From assembly GCF_021602155.1 (NCBI RefSeq), contig NZ_BQHY01000004.1:62001-126000 (forward strand): 64,000 nt of DNA. The letters run 5' to 3'. A model generated the notes under the pieces. It did not search any database. It was given only the letters and a program-made list of their open reading frames with translations, and was not told the DNA's origin. This DNA comes from Pseudomonas parakoreensis. Lineage in GTDB: Bacteria; Pseudomonadota; Gammaproteobacteria; Pseudomonadales; Pseudomonadaceae. The position numbers and the translations under genes were made by a program. Below are positions 18,028 to 29,052 of this stretch, in pieces (the first letter of the stretch is position 1; the number at the start of each line of letters is the position of its first letter).

Positions 18028-19089
18028 ATGAGTTCGCTATTCACGCCCGTCCAGATGGGTCGCGTTGTACTTGAGAACCGTCTGGTGATGGCGCCGATGA
18101 CTCGATCCCGTGCCGATGACGACGGCGTACCCAGTGATCTGGTCGCCACTTATTACACGCAGCGCGCCGGCGCCGGCCTGATCATCAGTGAAGGCGTGTA
18201 TCCCCAGGGGACGGGTAAAGGCTACGTGCGTACTCCCGGGATCGAGACCGACGAACAGGTCAGCGCCTGGAAACAAGTCACCGACGCGGTGCATGCTCAA
18301 GGCGGCCGAATTTTCATGCAATTGATGCACAGCGGACGAATCTCCCATCCGTCGCTGCAACCCCGCGGCGCCCTGCCCCTGGCACCGTCGGCGATCAAAC
18401 CGGCTGGTCAGACCTGGACCTCGAATGGCCTGCAAGACTTCGTCACGCCGCATGCACTGAGCGTGGTCGAAATTGCCGCAGTGGTTGAAGGCTACCGTCA
18501 GGCAGCTCGCCGGGCGATTGAGGCCGGTTTCGATGGTGTTGAAGTGCATGGGGCCTCCGGGTATCTGCCAGAGCAGTTTCTCTCCTCTGGCAGCAACCAG
18601 CGCAGTGATGAATATGGCGGCTCGGTGGAAAATCGCGCGCGGTTCCTCCTCGAAGTGCTGGCGGCAGTTGCCACGGAAATTGGCAGTGATCGCGTGGGCT
18701 TGAAAATCTCCCCCGAGATGAATTTCAACGACATCATCGATGCCGACCCACAAGCAACGTACACCTATCTGGTCGAGCACCTGCACAGTCTCGACCTTGC
18801 TTATCTGCACGTCGCCTTGTTTGGCGCCAAGACCGACTATCACGCGTTGCTGCGGCCACTCTTCGATGGTCGCTACCTGATCGGTGGAGGACTCGATCAA
18901 GCCGCCGCCCAGGCGTTGATCGAAAACGCACAAGCGGATGCTGTGGTGTTCGGCAGTGCGTTCCTTGCCAACCCGGATCTGCCCGAGCGTCTGCGTCTCG
19001 GTGCCGAACTCAATGCACCGGACAAAGACACGTTCTACACCCCGGGCGCCAAGGGCTATATCGACTATCCGACATTGAGCCAAGTGTAA
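18028..19089 (+). CDS. Old-yellow-enzyme family NADH:flavin oxidoreductase / alkene reductase
   Basis: A 353-aa FMN-dependent ene-reductase of the OYE/NemA family that reduces activated C=C bonds or nitro groups with NAD(P)H. Family hallmarks are the N-terminal NRLVMAPMTRSRA, QLMHSGR, and the active-site segment with His174 and Tyr179, followed by SSGSNQRSDEYGGS. The second substrate-binding residue, normally Asn or His (HxAN / HxAH), is Ser177 here (HGASGY), so substrate preference may differ. It is the first gene of an operon with pirin and isochorismatase-like genes. GAGGAGCAGCAAA precedes the ATG. Confidence 0.92.
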   Translation: MSSLFTPVQMGRVVLENRLVMAPMTRSRADDDGVPSDLVATYYTQRAGAGLIISEGVYPQGTGKGYVRTPGIETDEQVSAWKQVTDAVHAQGGRIFMQLMHSGRISHPSLQPRGALPLAPSAIKPAGQTWTSNGLQDFVTPHALSVVEIAAVVEGYRQAARRAIEAGFDGVEVHGASGYLPEQFLSSGSNQRSDEYGGSVENRARFLLEVLAAVATEIGSDRVGLKISPEMNFNDIIDADPQATYTYLVEHLHSLDLAYLHVALFGAKTDYHALLRPLFDGRYLIGGGLDQAAAQALIENAQADAVVFGSAFLANPDLPERLRLGAELNAPDKDTFYTPGAKGYIDYPTLSQV

Positions 19090-19099
19090 GGAGTCTGCT

Positions 19100-19936
19100 A
19101 TGTCCGCCCGCGCCTCCTTGAAGTCCATGCGTCACGGCAGCCATTTCCGTGCCTTTTCTCTGCACGGCGGGCAGCCGGATGTCAGCATCGACCCGTTTCT
19201 TGCCGTGGACCATGCGTGGATCAGCGGGCCGACGTTTGCGCCCCACCCACACGCTGGGTTCAGCGCGGTGTCGTATCTGTTTGCCGACTCGCAAACCGCA
19301 ATCGACAACCGTGATTCGCTGGGCAACCGCAACTTGATTCGACCAGGTGGCCTGCACTGGACAGCCGCCGGCAAAGGCATCGTTCACGAAGAGGTCCCGA
19401 ACGAAAGCGGCAAGACCGTACACATGCTGCAAATTTTCATCAATTTGCCGCTCGCATTTCAGGAGGCTGCGCCTTTTGCCCTCAGTCTTGCCCCTGAAGA
19501 CGTGCCGGTCTTGCGTTTGCCGGGGGCCGAAATCCGGGTGCCACTGGGTGCCTTTCTCGACACCCGCTCGCCGCTGGATCTGCCGACCGACGTAAGCCTG
19601 CTCGATATCAGCATCAAGCCGAGGCACGAAGTGCGGATTCCCGTTGCCAGCGGCGAGTCGGCGTTCGTCATGCCAATCGACGGCGACATCTGGATCGACG
19701 ACCAGCGTTTCACCATCGACAACGCGCAGGTACCCGTGAGCCTGGCCATCGGCGAAGCGCACAGCATCACCCTGCGGGCTACAGATGCACCCGCCCACGC
19801 CGTGGTGTTTCGTGGTGTGCCATTGCATCAACCGGTGTATTGGCAGGGGCCGCTGGCACTTGCCTCGTCAGACGCGCTGAGCCGGGCGGTTGCGGCCTAT
19901 CAGCGCGGTGAGTTCGGAACTCTGCAACCCCGTTGA
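19100..19936 (+). CDS. Pirin family protein (cupin)
   Basis: A 278-aa bicupin of the pirin family. The metal-binding residues of the first cupin are visible: HPHAG and a downstream HEE (KGIVHEEVPN). Some bacterial pirins have quercetin 2,3-dioxygenase activity; others modulate enzymes. It starts 10 bp after the OYE gene, with AAGGAG before the ATG, so the two are co-transcribed. The association with an ene-reductase and an isochorismatase-like hydrolase suggests detoxification of aromatic or quinone compounds, which is inference. Confidence 0.88.
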   Translation: MSARASLKSMRHGSHFRAFSLHGGQPDVSIDPFLAVDHAWISGPTFAPHPHAGFSAVSYLFADSQTAIDNRDSLGNRNLIRPGGLHWTAAGKGIVHEEVPNESGKTVHMLQIFINLPLAFQEAAPFALSLAPEDVPVLRLPGAEIRVPLGAFLDTRSPLDLPTDVSLLDISIKPRHEVRIPVASGESAFVMPIDGDIWIDDQRFTIDNAQVPVSLAIGEAHSITLRATDAPAHAVVFRGVPLHQPVYWQGPLALASSDALSRAVAAYQRGEFGTLQPR

Positions 19937-19990
19937 ACCGTTCCATCGACCGGGGCGCCGTGCCCCGTAACATCTGCCAGGAGAGATACC

Positions 19991-20575
19991 ATGAGTTACG
20001 AGAAATTCAGTGCCAATAATGCTGCCCTGCTGTTGATCGACCATCAGGTGGGCACCATGGGCTGGGTGAAATCCATTCCGTTCGAAGAACTCAAACGCAA
20101 TGCCCTGATGCTCGCCAGAACCGCAAGCATTCTCAAACTGCCGGTGGTGCTGACGTCGAGTATGGAGGAATACGCTCAGGGTCCATTGCTCAGCGAACTT
20201 GAGACGATCCTGCCTGCCGAGTTCGCCGCACGAGTCAAACGCTTGGGCATCGTCAACGCCATGGATGATGAAAACTTTGCCGGCGCCGTCAAGGCGACCG
20301 GACGCAAGAAGCTGATTATTGCCGGGGTAACCAACGACGTCTGCACGGTATACCCGGCGTTGAGTCTGGTGCGCGACGGTTATGAAGTGCAGGTAATTGC
20401 CGATGGCGGCGGATCGCCGAGCGTCATGGCCGACGATATCGCCTTGCGCCGCATGGACAAAGGGGGGGTGACCCTGACCACGACCAATCAGTTGATCGCC
20501 GAACTGGCCGGCAGTTGGGCAACCCCTGAGGGTGGCCAACTGGTGCAGGTGTTGATGGAAGCCTTGCAGTCCTGA
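19991..20575 (+). CDS. Isochorismatase-family hydrolase (YcaC-like)
   Basis: A 194-aa cysteine hydrolase with the isochorismatase fold. Asp17 (LLLIDHQ) and Cys118 (GVTNDVCTVYPA) of the catalytic triad are present. The sequence resembles YcaC over the whole length, including the NAMDDENF and KATGRKKLIIAG segments. The substrate of YcaC-like enzymes is not established. It is the third gene of the operon, 54 bp after pirin, with AGGAGAGATACC before the ATG, and is followed by a terminator. Confidence 0.9.
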   Translation: MSYEKFSANNAALLLIDHQVGTMGWVKSIPFEELKRNALMLARTASILKLPVVLTSSMEEYAQGPLLSELETILPAEFAARVKRLGIVNAMDDENFAGAVKATGRKKLIIAGVTNDVCTVYPALSLVRDGYEVQVIADGGGSPSVMADDIALRRMDKGGVTLTTTNQLIAELAGSWATPEGGQLVQVLMEALQS

Positions 20576-20589
20576 TCACTCAACTCAGG

Positions 20590-20614
20590 CAGCCGCCGCT
20601 CGGCGGCTGTTTTT
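20590..20614 (+). terminator. Rho-independent terminator after isochorismatase gene
   Basis: CAGCCGCC, a 4-nt loop GCTC, GGCGGCTG and then TTTTT. It ends the OYE operon and lies 6 bp before the stop codon of the convergent ABC binding-protein gene. Confidence 0.9.
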
Positions 20615-20619
20615 ATGCA

Positions 20620-21636
20620 TCAGCTCCCCGCGCCACCATGCGCCTCTTCAAAGAAGTAATCCTTCCAGCTGCCGGCCTTGTTCTTCAGCACGCCCAGTTC
20701 CTGCAATTTTTCGGCATAGATGAACGTGCGCTGCGGCACCACCGTGAAGTCGATTTCCGGATCGGTGACGATCTTCTCGACCAGCGCCAGCGGCAGCTTC
20801 GACTGTTCGACGCGGATGTACGCCTGGGCGGCGGCGGGTTTGTCGGCTTTGATTATTTTTTCCGCTTCGGCCAGCGCATCGTAGAACGCCTTGTAGGTCC
20901 TGGGATTGTCGTCGTGGAATTTTTCCGTGGTGTAGAGCACGTTGAAGGTGGCCTGACCACCGAGCACATCGTAGGAACTCAGCACTTTGTGCACGTTGGG
21001 GTTTTGCAGCGCCTGATACTGGAACGGCGGACTGGAGAAATGCGCGTTGATTTCCGACCCGCCGGCAATCAGCGCCGCCGTAGCGTCCGGATGCGGCAAG
21101 CTGAGCGAGATGTCGTCAAATTTCTTGTACTGGTTATTGCCGAATTCCCTGGCCGTTTCGATCTGCAGGGTCCGCGACTGGAAACCCACGCCCGCTGCGG
21201 GTACGGCGATGCGATCCTTGTCGCTGAAGTCCTTCAGGGTCTTGATGTCGGGGTTGTTGGTCAGCAAGTAATTGGGCATCGAGCCGAGCGAGGCAATGGC
21301 CTTGACGTTCTGTTTGTCGCGGGTGCGATCCCACACGGTAAGCATCGGTGGCACCCCGGCGGAGACCACGTCCAGCGCACCGGTCAGCAGTGCTTCGTTC
21401 ATGGCTGTGGCGCCGGAGATGCTGTTCCAGTCGACCTTGATCTCCAGCCCCTGCGCCTTGCCGTGTTTTTCGATCAGTTGTTGATCACGGACCACATCGA
21501 GAATCAGATAACCGATGCCGAATTGCTGGGCGATGCTGATCTTGCCTTCGGCCTGCGCACCGCTGCTGAACAGCATGCTGCTCGCCAGAGATGCGGCCAA
21601 CAGGGTCACCGCAGAATGTTTGAACGGTGTGGCCAT
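20620..21636 (-). CDS. ABC transporter substrate-binding protein, NitT/TauT type (orphan)
   Basis: A 338-aa periplasmic binding protein of the SsuA/TauA/NrtA class with a Sec signal peptide (cleavage near residue 29, AQA). The NMT1-like pattern is clear: LDVVRDQQLIEKHGKAQG, NEALLTGALDVVSAGVPP and PAAGVGFQSRTLQ. Substrates in this class are sulfonates, nitrate, pyrimidine precursors and similar small anions or amines; none can be assigned. No permease or ATPase gene lies next to it in this window, so it must use a transporter encoded elsewhere or have lost its partners. Confidence 0.88.
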   Translation of the reverse strand: MATPFKHSAVTLLAASLASSMLFSSGAQAEGKISIAQQFGIGYLILDVVRDQQLIEKHGKAQGLEIKVDWNSISGATAMNEALLTGALDVVSAGVPPMLTVWDRTRDKQNVKAIASLGSMPNYLLTNNPDIKTLKDFSDKDRIAVPAAGVGFQSRTLQIETAREFGNNQYKKFDDISLSLPHPDATAALIAGGSEINAHFSSPPFQYQALQNPNVHKVLSSYDVLGGQATFNVLYTTEKFHDDNPRTYKAFYDALAEAEKIIKADKPAAAQAYIRVEQSKLPLALVEKIVTDPEIDFTVVPQRTFIYAEKLQELGVLKNKAGSWKDYFFEEAHGGAGS

Positions 21637-21969
21637 GACAACCTCGCAGCAGGGGTGGATTTGGCTGAAAGGCCGAACTCTATCGCTATAAAAAACAGAA
21701 ATTAAATACCGTTATCGAATATCCATAGCACGCTCGCATGGGCCGTCATGCGCTGATTTAAACAGCCTGAAACAATAAATCTGCCATCGGTTACACGCTG
21801 TGCGTCGACCGCTAGCGGGCTGACATCACCGCTGGTCACCGTCCTCAAGCCCTTTACCGCGCCTGCGCGAGCAGATCAGCCACGCGTTTAAAAGGGCGAT
21901 CACACAGCCCACCCTTGGTATCATCGCGCACACTTTTATGACGGTTTGATGGCTGGAAGGTCTGTGTTT
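21637..21969. other. Intergenic region, divergent promoters
   Basis: A 333-bp gap between the divergent binding-protein and sulfatase-like genes. The stretch at 21680-21730 is AT-rich and probably carries the binding-protein promoter. I see no hairpin, repeat or operator that I can name. Confidence 0.5.
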
Positions 21970-24180
21970 GTGAGCGTTCTTTTGCGTTGGTTGCGGCAGC
22001 CGCATGCCCGCCTGTTTTCCCTGATTCTGCTGGTACTGATCGTACCGGTGTGCCTGCGCGCGGCGTTGGGATGGTCGTCGCCGCTGGGCTATTTGTCCGA
22101 CCTGGCGATTGGCAGTTTGCTGGTGATGTTGCTGCATCGCCGGGCGTGGTGGCTGGGGTTGCCGTTGCTGCTGTTCTGGGGGTTGCTGGCGGTGGCGACG
22201 GCGGAACTGGTCAGTGCTGTCGGCCGGCTGCCGAATCCTGCCGACCTGCATTACCTGATTGACCCGCAGTTCGTGGAAAACTCCACCGTTGGCGGCTTTG
22301 CCCATCCGGCGCTGGCTGTGGCGCTGTTGCTGGCGCTGCTGTTCTGGTTGCTGACGCGGTTCGCCAATCGCGCGCAACCCGCTGCTGCCCTGCCCCGTGC
22401 CGTGTGGGCCGCACCGGCGCTGCTGTTCGCCGCGCACTGGGGTGTGCAAAACCAGTGGCCGAGCGAGGAAGATCCGTGGCGCATGTACAACTTGCCGCAT
22501 CAGTTGCTCGCCTCACAAGTCGCCGATCTGCAGTTGCAGGCCGAGGAATGGCTGGACGGTGACGCCGAACCCGCCGCGCCACAGATGGCCGGGCTGACCG
22601 ATCTGGATCTCAATGGCCACAAATTGCTGGCCGCGCCGGGGCAGGCGCGCAACGTGCTGATCATCGCCCTGGAAGGCATTCCCGGCGCGTACATCCGCGC
22701 CAATCGCGAGGCCATCGGCAGCCATTATCAGGAAGACCTGATGCCCAATCTCAGCCGCTGGGCCGAGCGCGGCATGAACACCCCGGATTACGTGCTGCAT
22801 ACGCACCAGACCATTCGCGGCCTGTACGCCATGCTCTGCGGCGATTACGACAAGCTCAACAACGGCACGCCCAAAGGCGTGGAAATGCTCACCCAACAGG
22901 AGCGCAATCAGGCCTGCCTGCCGGCGCAATTGCGCCAGCACGGCTTCAGCACCCACTACCTGCAAGGCGCCGGTCTGCGCTTCATGGCCAAAGACAAGAT
23001 CATGCCGCACATCGGTTTCGATGCGACCCACGGTCTGGAATGGTTCTCTAACGCCAACTATCTGGAGTTTCCGTGGGGCAAGGATGACAAGGCGTTCTTT
23101 GAAGGCGCGCTGGATTACGTTGGTCAACTGAAGCAGCAGAAGCAACCGTGGATGCTCACCCTGCTGACCGTTGGCACCCACCAGCCCTACTCCGCGCCGG
23201 AAGACTATCTGGCGCGCTACGAGACACCGAAGCAGGCCGCTGTCGGTTATCTCGACGATGCGCTGGGGCAGTTCCTCAGCGGCCTCGAACGCCAGGGCGT
23301 GCTCAAGGACACGCTGGTGGTGATCACCTCGGACGAATCCCACGGCATCGATGGTGTGCGTCTGGCGTCGTCGTGGGGCTTCAACCTGACGCTGGCACCG
23401 GAACATGAGCAACTGCCGCGACTGAATGCCGGGGTGTACGGACATGTCGACCTGAGCGCATCGATCCTCGATTATTTCGACTTGCCAGTGCCGACGGCGC
23501 TGAGCGGGCGCTCGCTGTTTCGCGACTACGACAGCGGGCGCGAAATCATGTCCTACACCAACGGCAAACTGCGCTACCACAATGGTCAGGGGATCTTCTC
23601 CGAGTGCGACATGCCGCGCCGTTGCCGCTACTACGAAAGCGCCGGGTTCATTGCCGAGCGTGCCACCTTCAAGGGCAATGAAAGCAGCCAGCAGGCCCGG
23701 CAGATTGCCGCGCGGGCCATGGCGCTGGACCTGTCGCTGCTGCGCACCCCGCTCAATCAGCGTTACCAGTTCGGCAGCAATAATGTCATCCCGCTGCAGG
23801 CGCAGATCAACGATGACTGGGCCGACAACCTGATCGGCGCGCAGTACCTGGAAATGCCCAAGGGCTCGCACACCCGCGTGCGCCTGACCGTGCGCTCGGT
23901 GGACCCGCAGCAGGCGGCGTACATTCAGCTCAAGGCCAAGGAGTTCGAACAGGACGTGCAACTGGGCCTGCCGACCGAGATGGTCGCCACGGCGGACCAG
24001 CCGCTGGAGATGGATTTCAGCTTCGACAACCCGCAACAGCGCAAGGCCTTCTCGTTCCATTTGCTGGGCTATGGATTGGGCGCGGTCGAGGTCACGGATT
24101 TCAGTGTGATCACCGAATTGCCGGGGCAGGAAGATCCGCTGGATGCGCTGCCGGAGGATGACACCGCACAATCAAGCTGA
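21970..24180 (+). CDS. Inner-membrane sulfatase-fold transferase (LTA synthase/OpgB-like)
   Basis: A protein of about 736 aa with four or five N-terminal membrane segments (first ~170 residues) and a periplasmic sulfatase/alkaline-phosphatase domain. Features are NVLIIALEGIPGAY (metal-site start), THQTIRGLYAMLCGDY (probable nucleophile Thr), VITSDESHGIDG and YGHVDLSASILDYF. Such proteins move phosphoglycerol or phosphoethanolamine groups onto periplasmic glucans or lipids. A beta-rich C-terminal domain of about 200 residues follows. I chose GTG at 21970 because GGAAGG lies 9 nt upstream; ATG at 21949 is an alternative without a good ribosome site. The gene stands alone, so the acceptor is unknown. 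Confidence 0.85.
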   Translation: MSVLLRWLRQPHARLFSLILLVLIVPVCLRAALGWSSPLGYLSDLAIGSLLVMLLHRRAWWLGLPLLLFWGLLAVATAELVSAVGRLPNPADLHYLIDPQFVENSTVGGFAHPALAVALLLALLFWLLTRFANRAQPAAALPRAVWAAPALLFAAHWGVQNQWPSEEDPWRMYNLPHQLLASQVADLQLQAEEWLDGDAEPAAPQMAGLTDLDLNGHKLLAAPGQARNVLIIALEGIPGAYIRANREAIGSHYQEDLMPNLSRWAERGMNTPDYVLHTHQTIRGLYAMLCGDYDKLNNGTPKGVEMLTQQERNQACLPAQLRQHGFSTHYLQGAGLRFMAKDKIMPHIGFDATHGLEWFSNANYLEFPWGKDDKAFFEGALDYVGQLKQQKQPWMLTLLTVGTHQPYSAPEDYLARYETPKQAAVGYLDDALGQFLSGLERQGVLKDTLVVITSDESHGIDGVRLASSWGFNLTLAPEHEQLPRLNAGVYGHVDLSASILDYFDLPVPTALSGRSLFRDYDSGREIMSYTNGKLRYHNGQGIFSECDMPRRCRYYESAGFIAERATFKGNESSQQARQIAARAMALDLSLLRTPLNQRYQFGSNNVIPLQAQINDDWADNLIGAQYLEMPKGSHTRVRLTVRSVDPQQAAYIQLKAKEFEQDVQLGLPTEMVATADQPLEMDFSFDNPQQRKAFSFHLLGYGLGAVEVTDFSVITELPGQEDPLDALPEDDTAQSS

Positions 24181-24182
24181 TG

Positions 24183-24269
24183 CCCGTGCAGGTGCTGCCG
24201 CAGGCTGCGATCTTTTGATTTCGTTTTTTCAAGATCAAAAGATTTCAGCCTGCGGCAGCTCCGACAGGG
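24183..24269. repeat. Degenerate REP-pair hairpin (family A)
   Basis: The same element as at 6189, but decayed: the right arm has GATTTCAGCC where the consensus is GATCGCAGCC, and the outer ends are mismatched. It lies between the convergent sulfatase-like and TonB-receptor genes and may help terminate both. Confidence 0.85.
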
Positions 24270-24283
24270 GGGGCGAAGGGCTA

Positions 24284-26320
24284 TCAGAACGTCGTGCGCA
24301 ACCCGACCTGAATGCTGCGACCTTCTGCCGGTGCAATATCGCGCAGGATCGAACTGGCATAGCGCACGGTCTGGTTGGTCAGGTTCTCGGCGTTGACGAA
24401 GGCCTGCCATTTGCTCTGGCCGACATCAAAGTGATAACCCACATTGGCGCCCAGCGTGGTGTAGCCGTCGGTGCTGCTTTCGTTGTCTGGCACACGATGC
24501 TGCGAGCTGGCGTGTTCGATATCGATCCGCGCCTGCCAGCGATCCAGTTCCCACAGCAAACCACTGTTCAAGCGCAGCGGCGCGATGCGCGGCAGGTCCT
24601 GGCCGTTGTCGAGATTCTTGGCGCGGGTGTAATCGCCTGACAGCTCCAAAGCAAATTTGCCGTAGGCATTTTCGCCAAGCGTCCAGCGATCCTGCGCCTC
24701 GATGCCACTGAAACGTGCACGCACACCCGAGTAGGTGTATTCGGCAATCCCGCCAGCATCCTCTTCGCCTTCGTCATTCAGTGTACGGCCCGTGCCGAGC
24801 AAGCCGATGTAGTTGGAGAAGTGACTGTAAAACACACCGACACTGCCCTTGTGCGTGCCGTTGTCGAAGCGCAATGCGAGGTCGCTGGACACGGCTTTTT
24901 CTTTCGACAGCCCGGCATCGCCGACTTCATAGGTGCCGGTCGCGACGTGGGCGCCGTTGGCGTACAACTCATAGAAGGTCGGCGCGCGTTCGGTGTAGCC
25001 CAATGTCGCGGCGACCGACCAGATCGGCGTCAGCGTGTACACCGCGCCGGACGACAGGCTGCCGGCGGTGAAACTGCTGGAGCGGTCGGCATTGGCAAAG
25101 CGCTCGTTGCCTTTGGCGTCCGGGTCGACGGTGGTGTGTTCGAGGCGTCCGCCGAGGGTGAACAGCAGGCGCTCAGTGGCTTGCAACTCTTCCAGAATGA
25201 ACAGTGCGCCAGCGTCAGTATCGGTGTGCGGCACAAAGGCTTCTTCGCCCAGTGCCGAGAATTCGTTGCGGCTGACCTGGGCGCCGATTACCCCGTTGAA
25301 CGGGCCCAGCGGTTGATGCCGGGCCTCGACCCGAGCTTCGTAACCCTTGTTCTTGAAGGTGGTACCGACTTCACCGCCCTCGATTTCCCGGTGCTGGTAA
25401 TCGGTGTAGCCGGCATCGAGTTTGATCGAGCTGAACGGCCCGTCGAGATTGCGCATTTCCGAGGCGAACGCGTAGTGCTCCTGCTGCATGCGAATGCGCA
25501 CGTCGTCTTCGGCGGGCGAGCCGTAGTTCGAATCGTAATGGCTGTAGGACAGACCGGCGTAACCGTCATCCCAAGTGTAGGAACTGCCGACGGCGCCGCC
25601 ATCCTGACGACCGTCGCTGTTGGCGAGCCGATGCTTGCGCGAGTCGCCGTCGTCGTTGGCGCGCGCCGTGCCGGTCTTGGCGTAGCCGGGAATTTTCAGG
25701 TCATTGAATTCACGGGCGCTGGCGTCCAGGTGCAAGGCGAACTGACCGTTGCCGGCCTCGAGTTTCCCCGCGCTGCTGCGGGTCGTGTCGGCACCGCCGT
25801 AACGCAACTCGCCGGCCCCGTGAATGCCTTCGATGGCTTCGGTGGGGATGCGGTTATCGAAGGTGTTGACCACCCCGCCGATCGCGCTGCCGCCGTACAG
25901 CAACGCCGCCGGGCCACGGACGATTTCAATGCGCTCGACGTTGACCGGGTCCAGCGGCACCGCGTGATCGTAGGACAGCGACGAGGCGTCCAGCGCGCCG
26001 ACGCCGTTACGCAGGATGCGAATGCGGTCACCGTCCTGCCCGCGAATGATCGGCCGACTCGCGCCCGGGCCAAAGTACGACGAGGACACGCCGGGCTGCT
26101 TGTTCAGCGTCTCGCCGAGGCTGCCCTTCTGCTGCAACGTGAGGTCGTCGCCGCTGAGGACGGTCGAGGGCGATGCCAGGGTCTGGCTGCCCAGCGGATT
26201 GCCGGTGATGACTTGCGGTTGCAGTTCGAGCGGCTCGGCGGCGAACACAGGTGAGGCAACAAGCAGCGCGGCGGCCAGAGGAGTCAGGCGTCGTTGAAGG
26301 GGTTGGGAACGGGCAGGCAT
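24284..26320 (-). CDS. TonB-dependent receptor, ZnuD-like zinc uptake
   Basis: A 678-aa outer-membrane receptor with a signal peptide (cleavage near FA-AE, residue 28), a plug domain (about 35-150, with IIRGQDGDRIRIL and RIEIVRGPAALLYGGSAIGGVVN) and a beta-barrel ending in the aromatic terminus GLRTTF. Its sequence resembles ZnuD-type receptors. A perfect GTTAT-ACA-ATAAC palindrome 86 bp upstream matches the Pseudomonas Zur operator, which supports zinc-regulated expression and zinc as the likely cargo. Specificity is inferred from family and operator. Confidence 0.9.
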   Translation of the reverse strand: MPARSQPLQRRLTPLAAALLVASPVFAAEPLELQPQVITGNPLGSQTLASPSTVLSGDDLTLQQKGSLGETLNKQPGVSSSYFGPGASRPIIRGQDGDRIRILRNGVGALDASSLSYDHAVPLDPVNVERIEIVRGPAALLYGGSAIGGVVNTFDNRIPTEAIEGIHGAGELRYGGADTTRSSAGKLEAGNGQFALHLDASAREFNDLKIPGYAKTGTARANDDGDSRKHRLANSDGRQDGGAVGSSYTWDDGYAGLSYSHYDSNYGSPAEDDVRIRMQQEHYAFASEMRNLDGPFSSIKLDAGYTDYQHREIEGGEVGTTFKNKGYEARVEARHQPLGPFNGVIGAQVSRNEFSALGEEAFVPHTDTDAGALFILEELQATERLLFTLGGRLEHTTVDPDAKGNERFANADRSSSFTAGSLSSGAVYTLTPIWSVAATLGYTERAPTFYELYANGAHVATGTYEVGDAGLSKEKAVSSDLALRFDNGTHKGSVGVFYSHFSNYIGLLGTGRTLNDEGEEDAGGIAEYTYSGVRARFSGIEAQDRWTLGENAYGKFALELSGDYTRAKNLDNGQDLPRIAPLRLNSGLLWELDRWQARIDIEHASSQHRVPDNESSTDGYTTLGANVGYHFDVGQSKWQAFVNAENLTNQTVRYASSILRDIAPAEGRSIQVGLRTTF

Positions 26321-28925
<2,605 letters not shown>

Positions 28926-28940
28926 CAGAAAACGCAAAAA

Positions 28941-29035
28941 CCTGTGGGAGCTGGCTTGCCAGCGATAGCGGTAGATGAGTCAACATCAACGTTGAATCTG
29001 AGGCCGCCATCGCGGGCAAGCCCGCTCCCACAAGG
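28941..29035. repeat. REP pair (family B), downstream of katG
   Basis: CTGTGGGAGCTGGCTTGCCAGC on the left and the inverted GCGGGCAAGCCCGCTCCCACA on the right. The inner palindromes differ (CTGG vs CGGG), so the two arms are different REP subtypes rather than copies of one. It lies between the convergent katG and pepN genes. Confidence 0.85.
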
Positions 29036-29052
29036 TCTGATCTTATCCCTAC

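Noticed and set aside
24821-26254. A 477-codon plus-strand frame opposite the TonB receptor
   Set aside because: Antisense shadow: the minus-strand frame has a signal peptide, a plug domain and an aromatic C-terminus.
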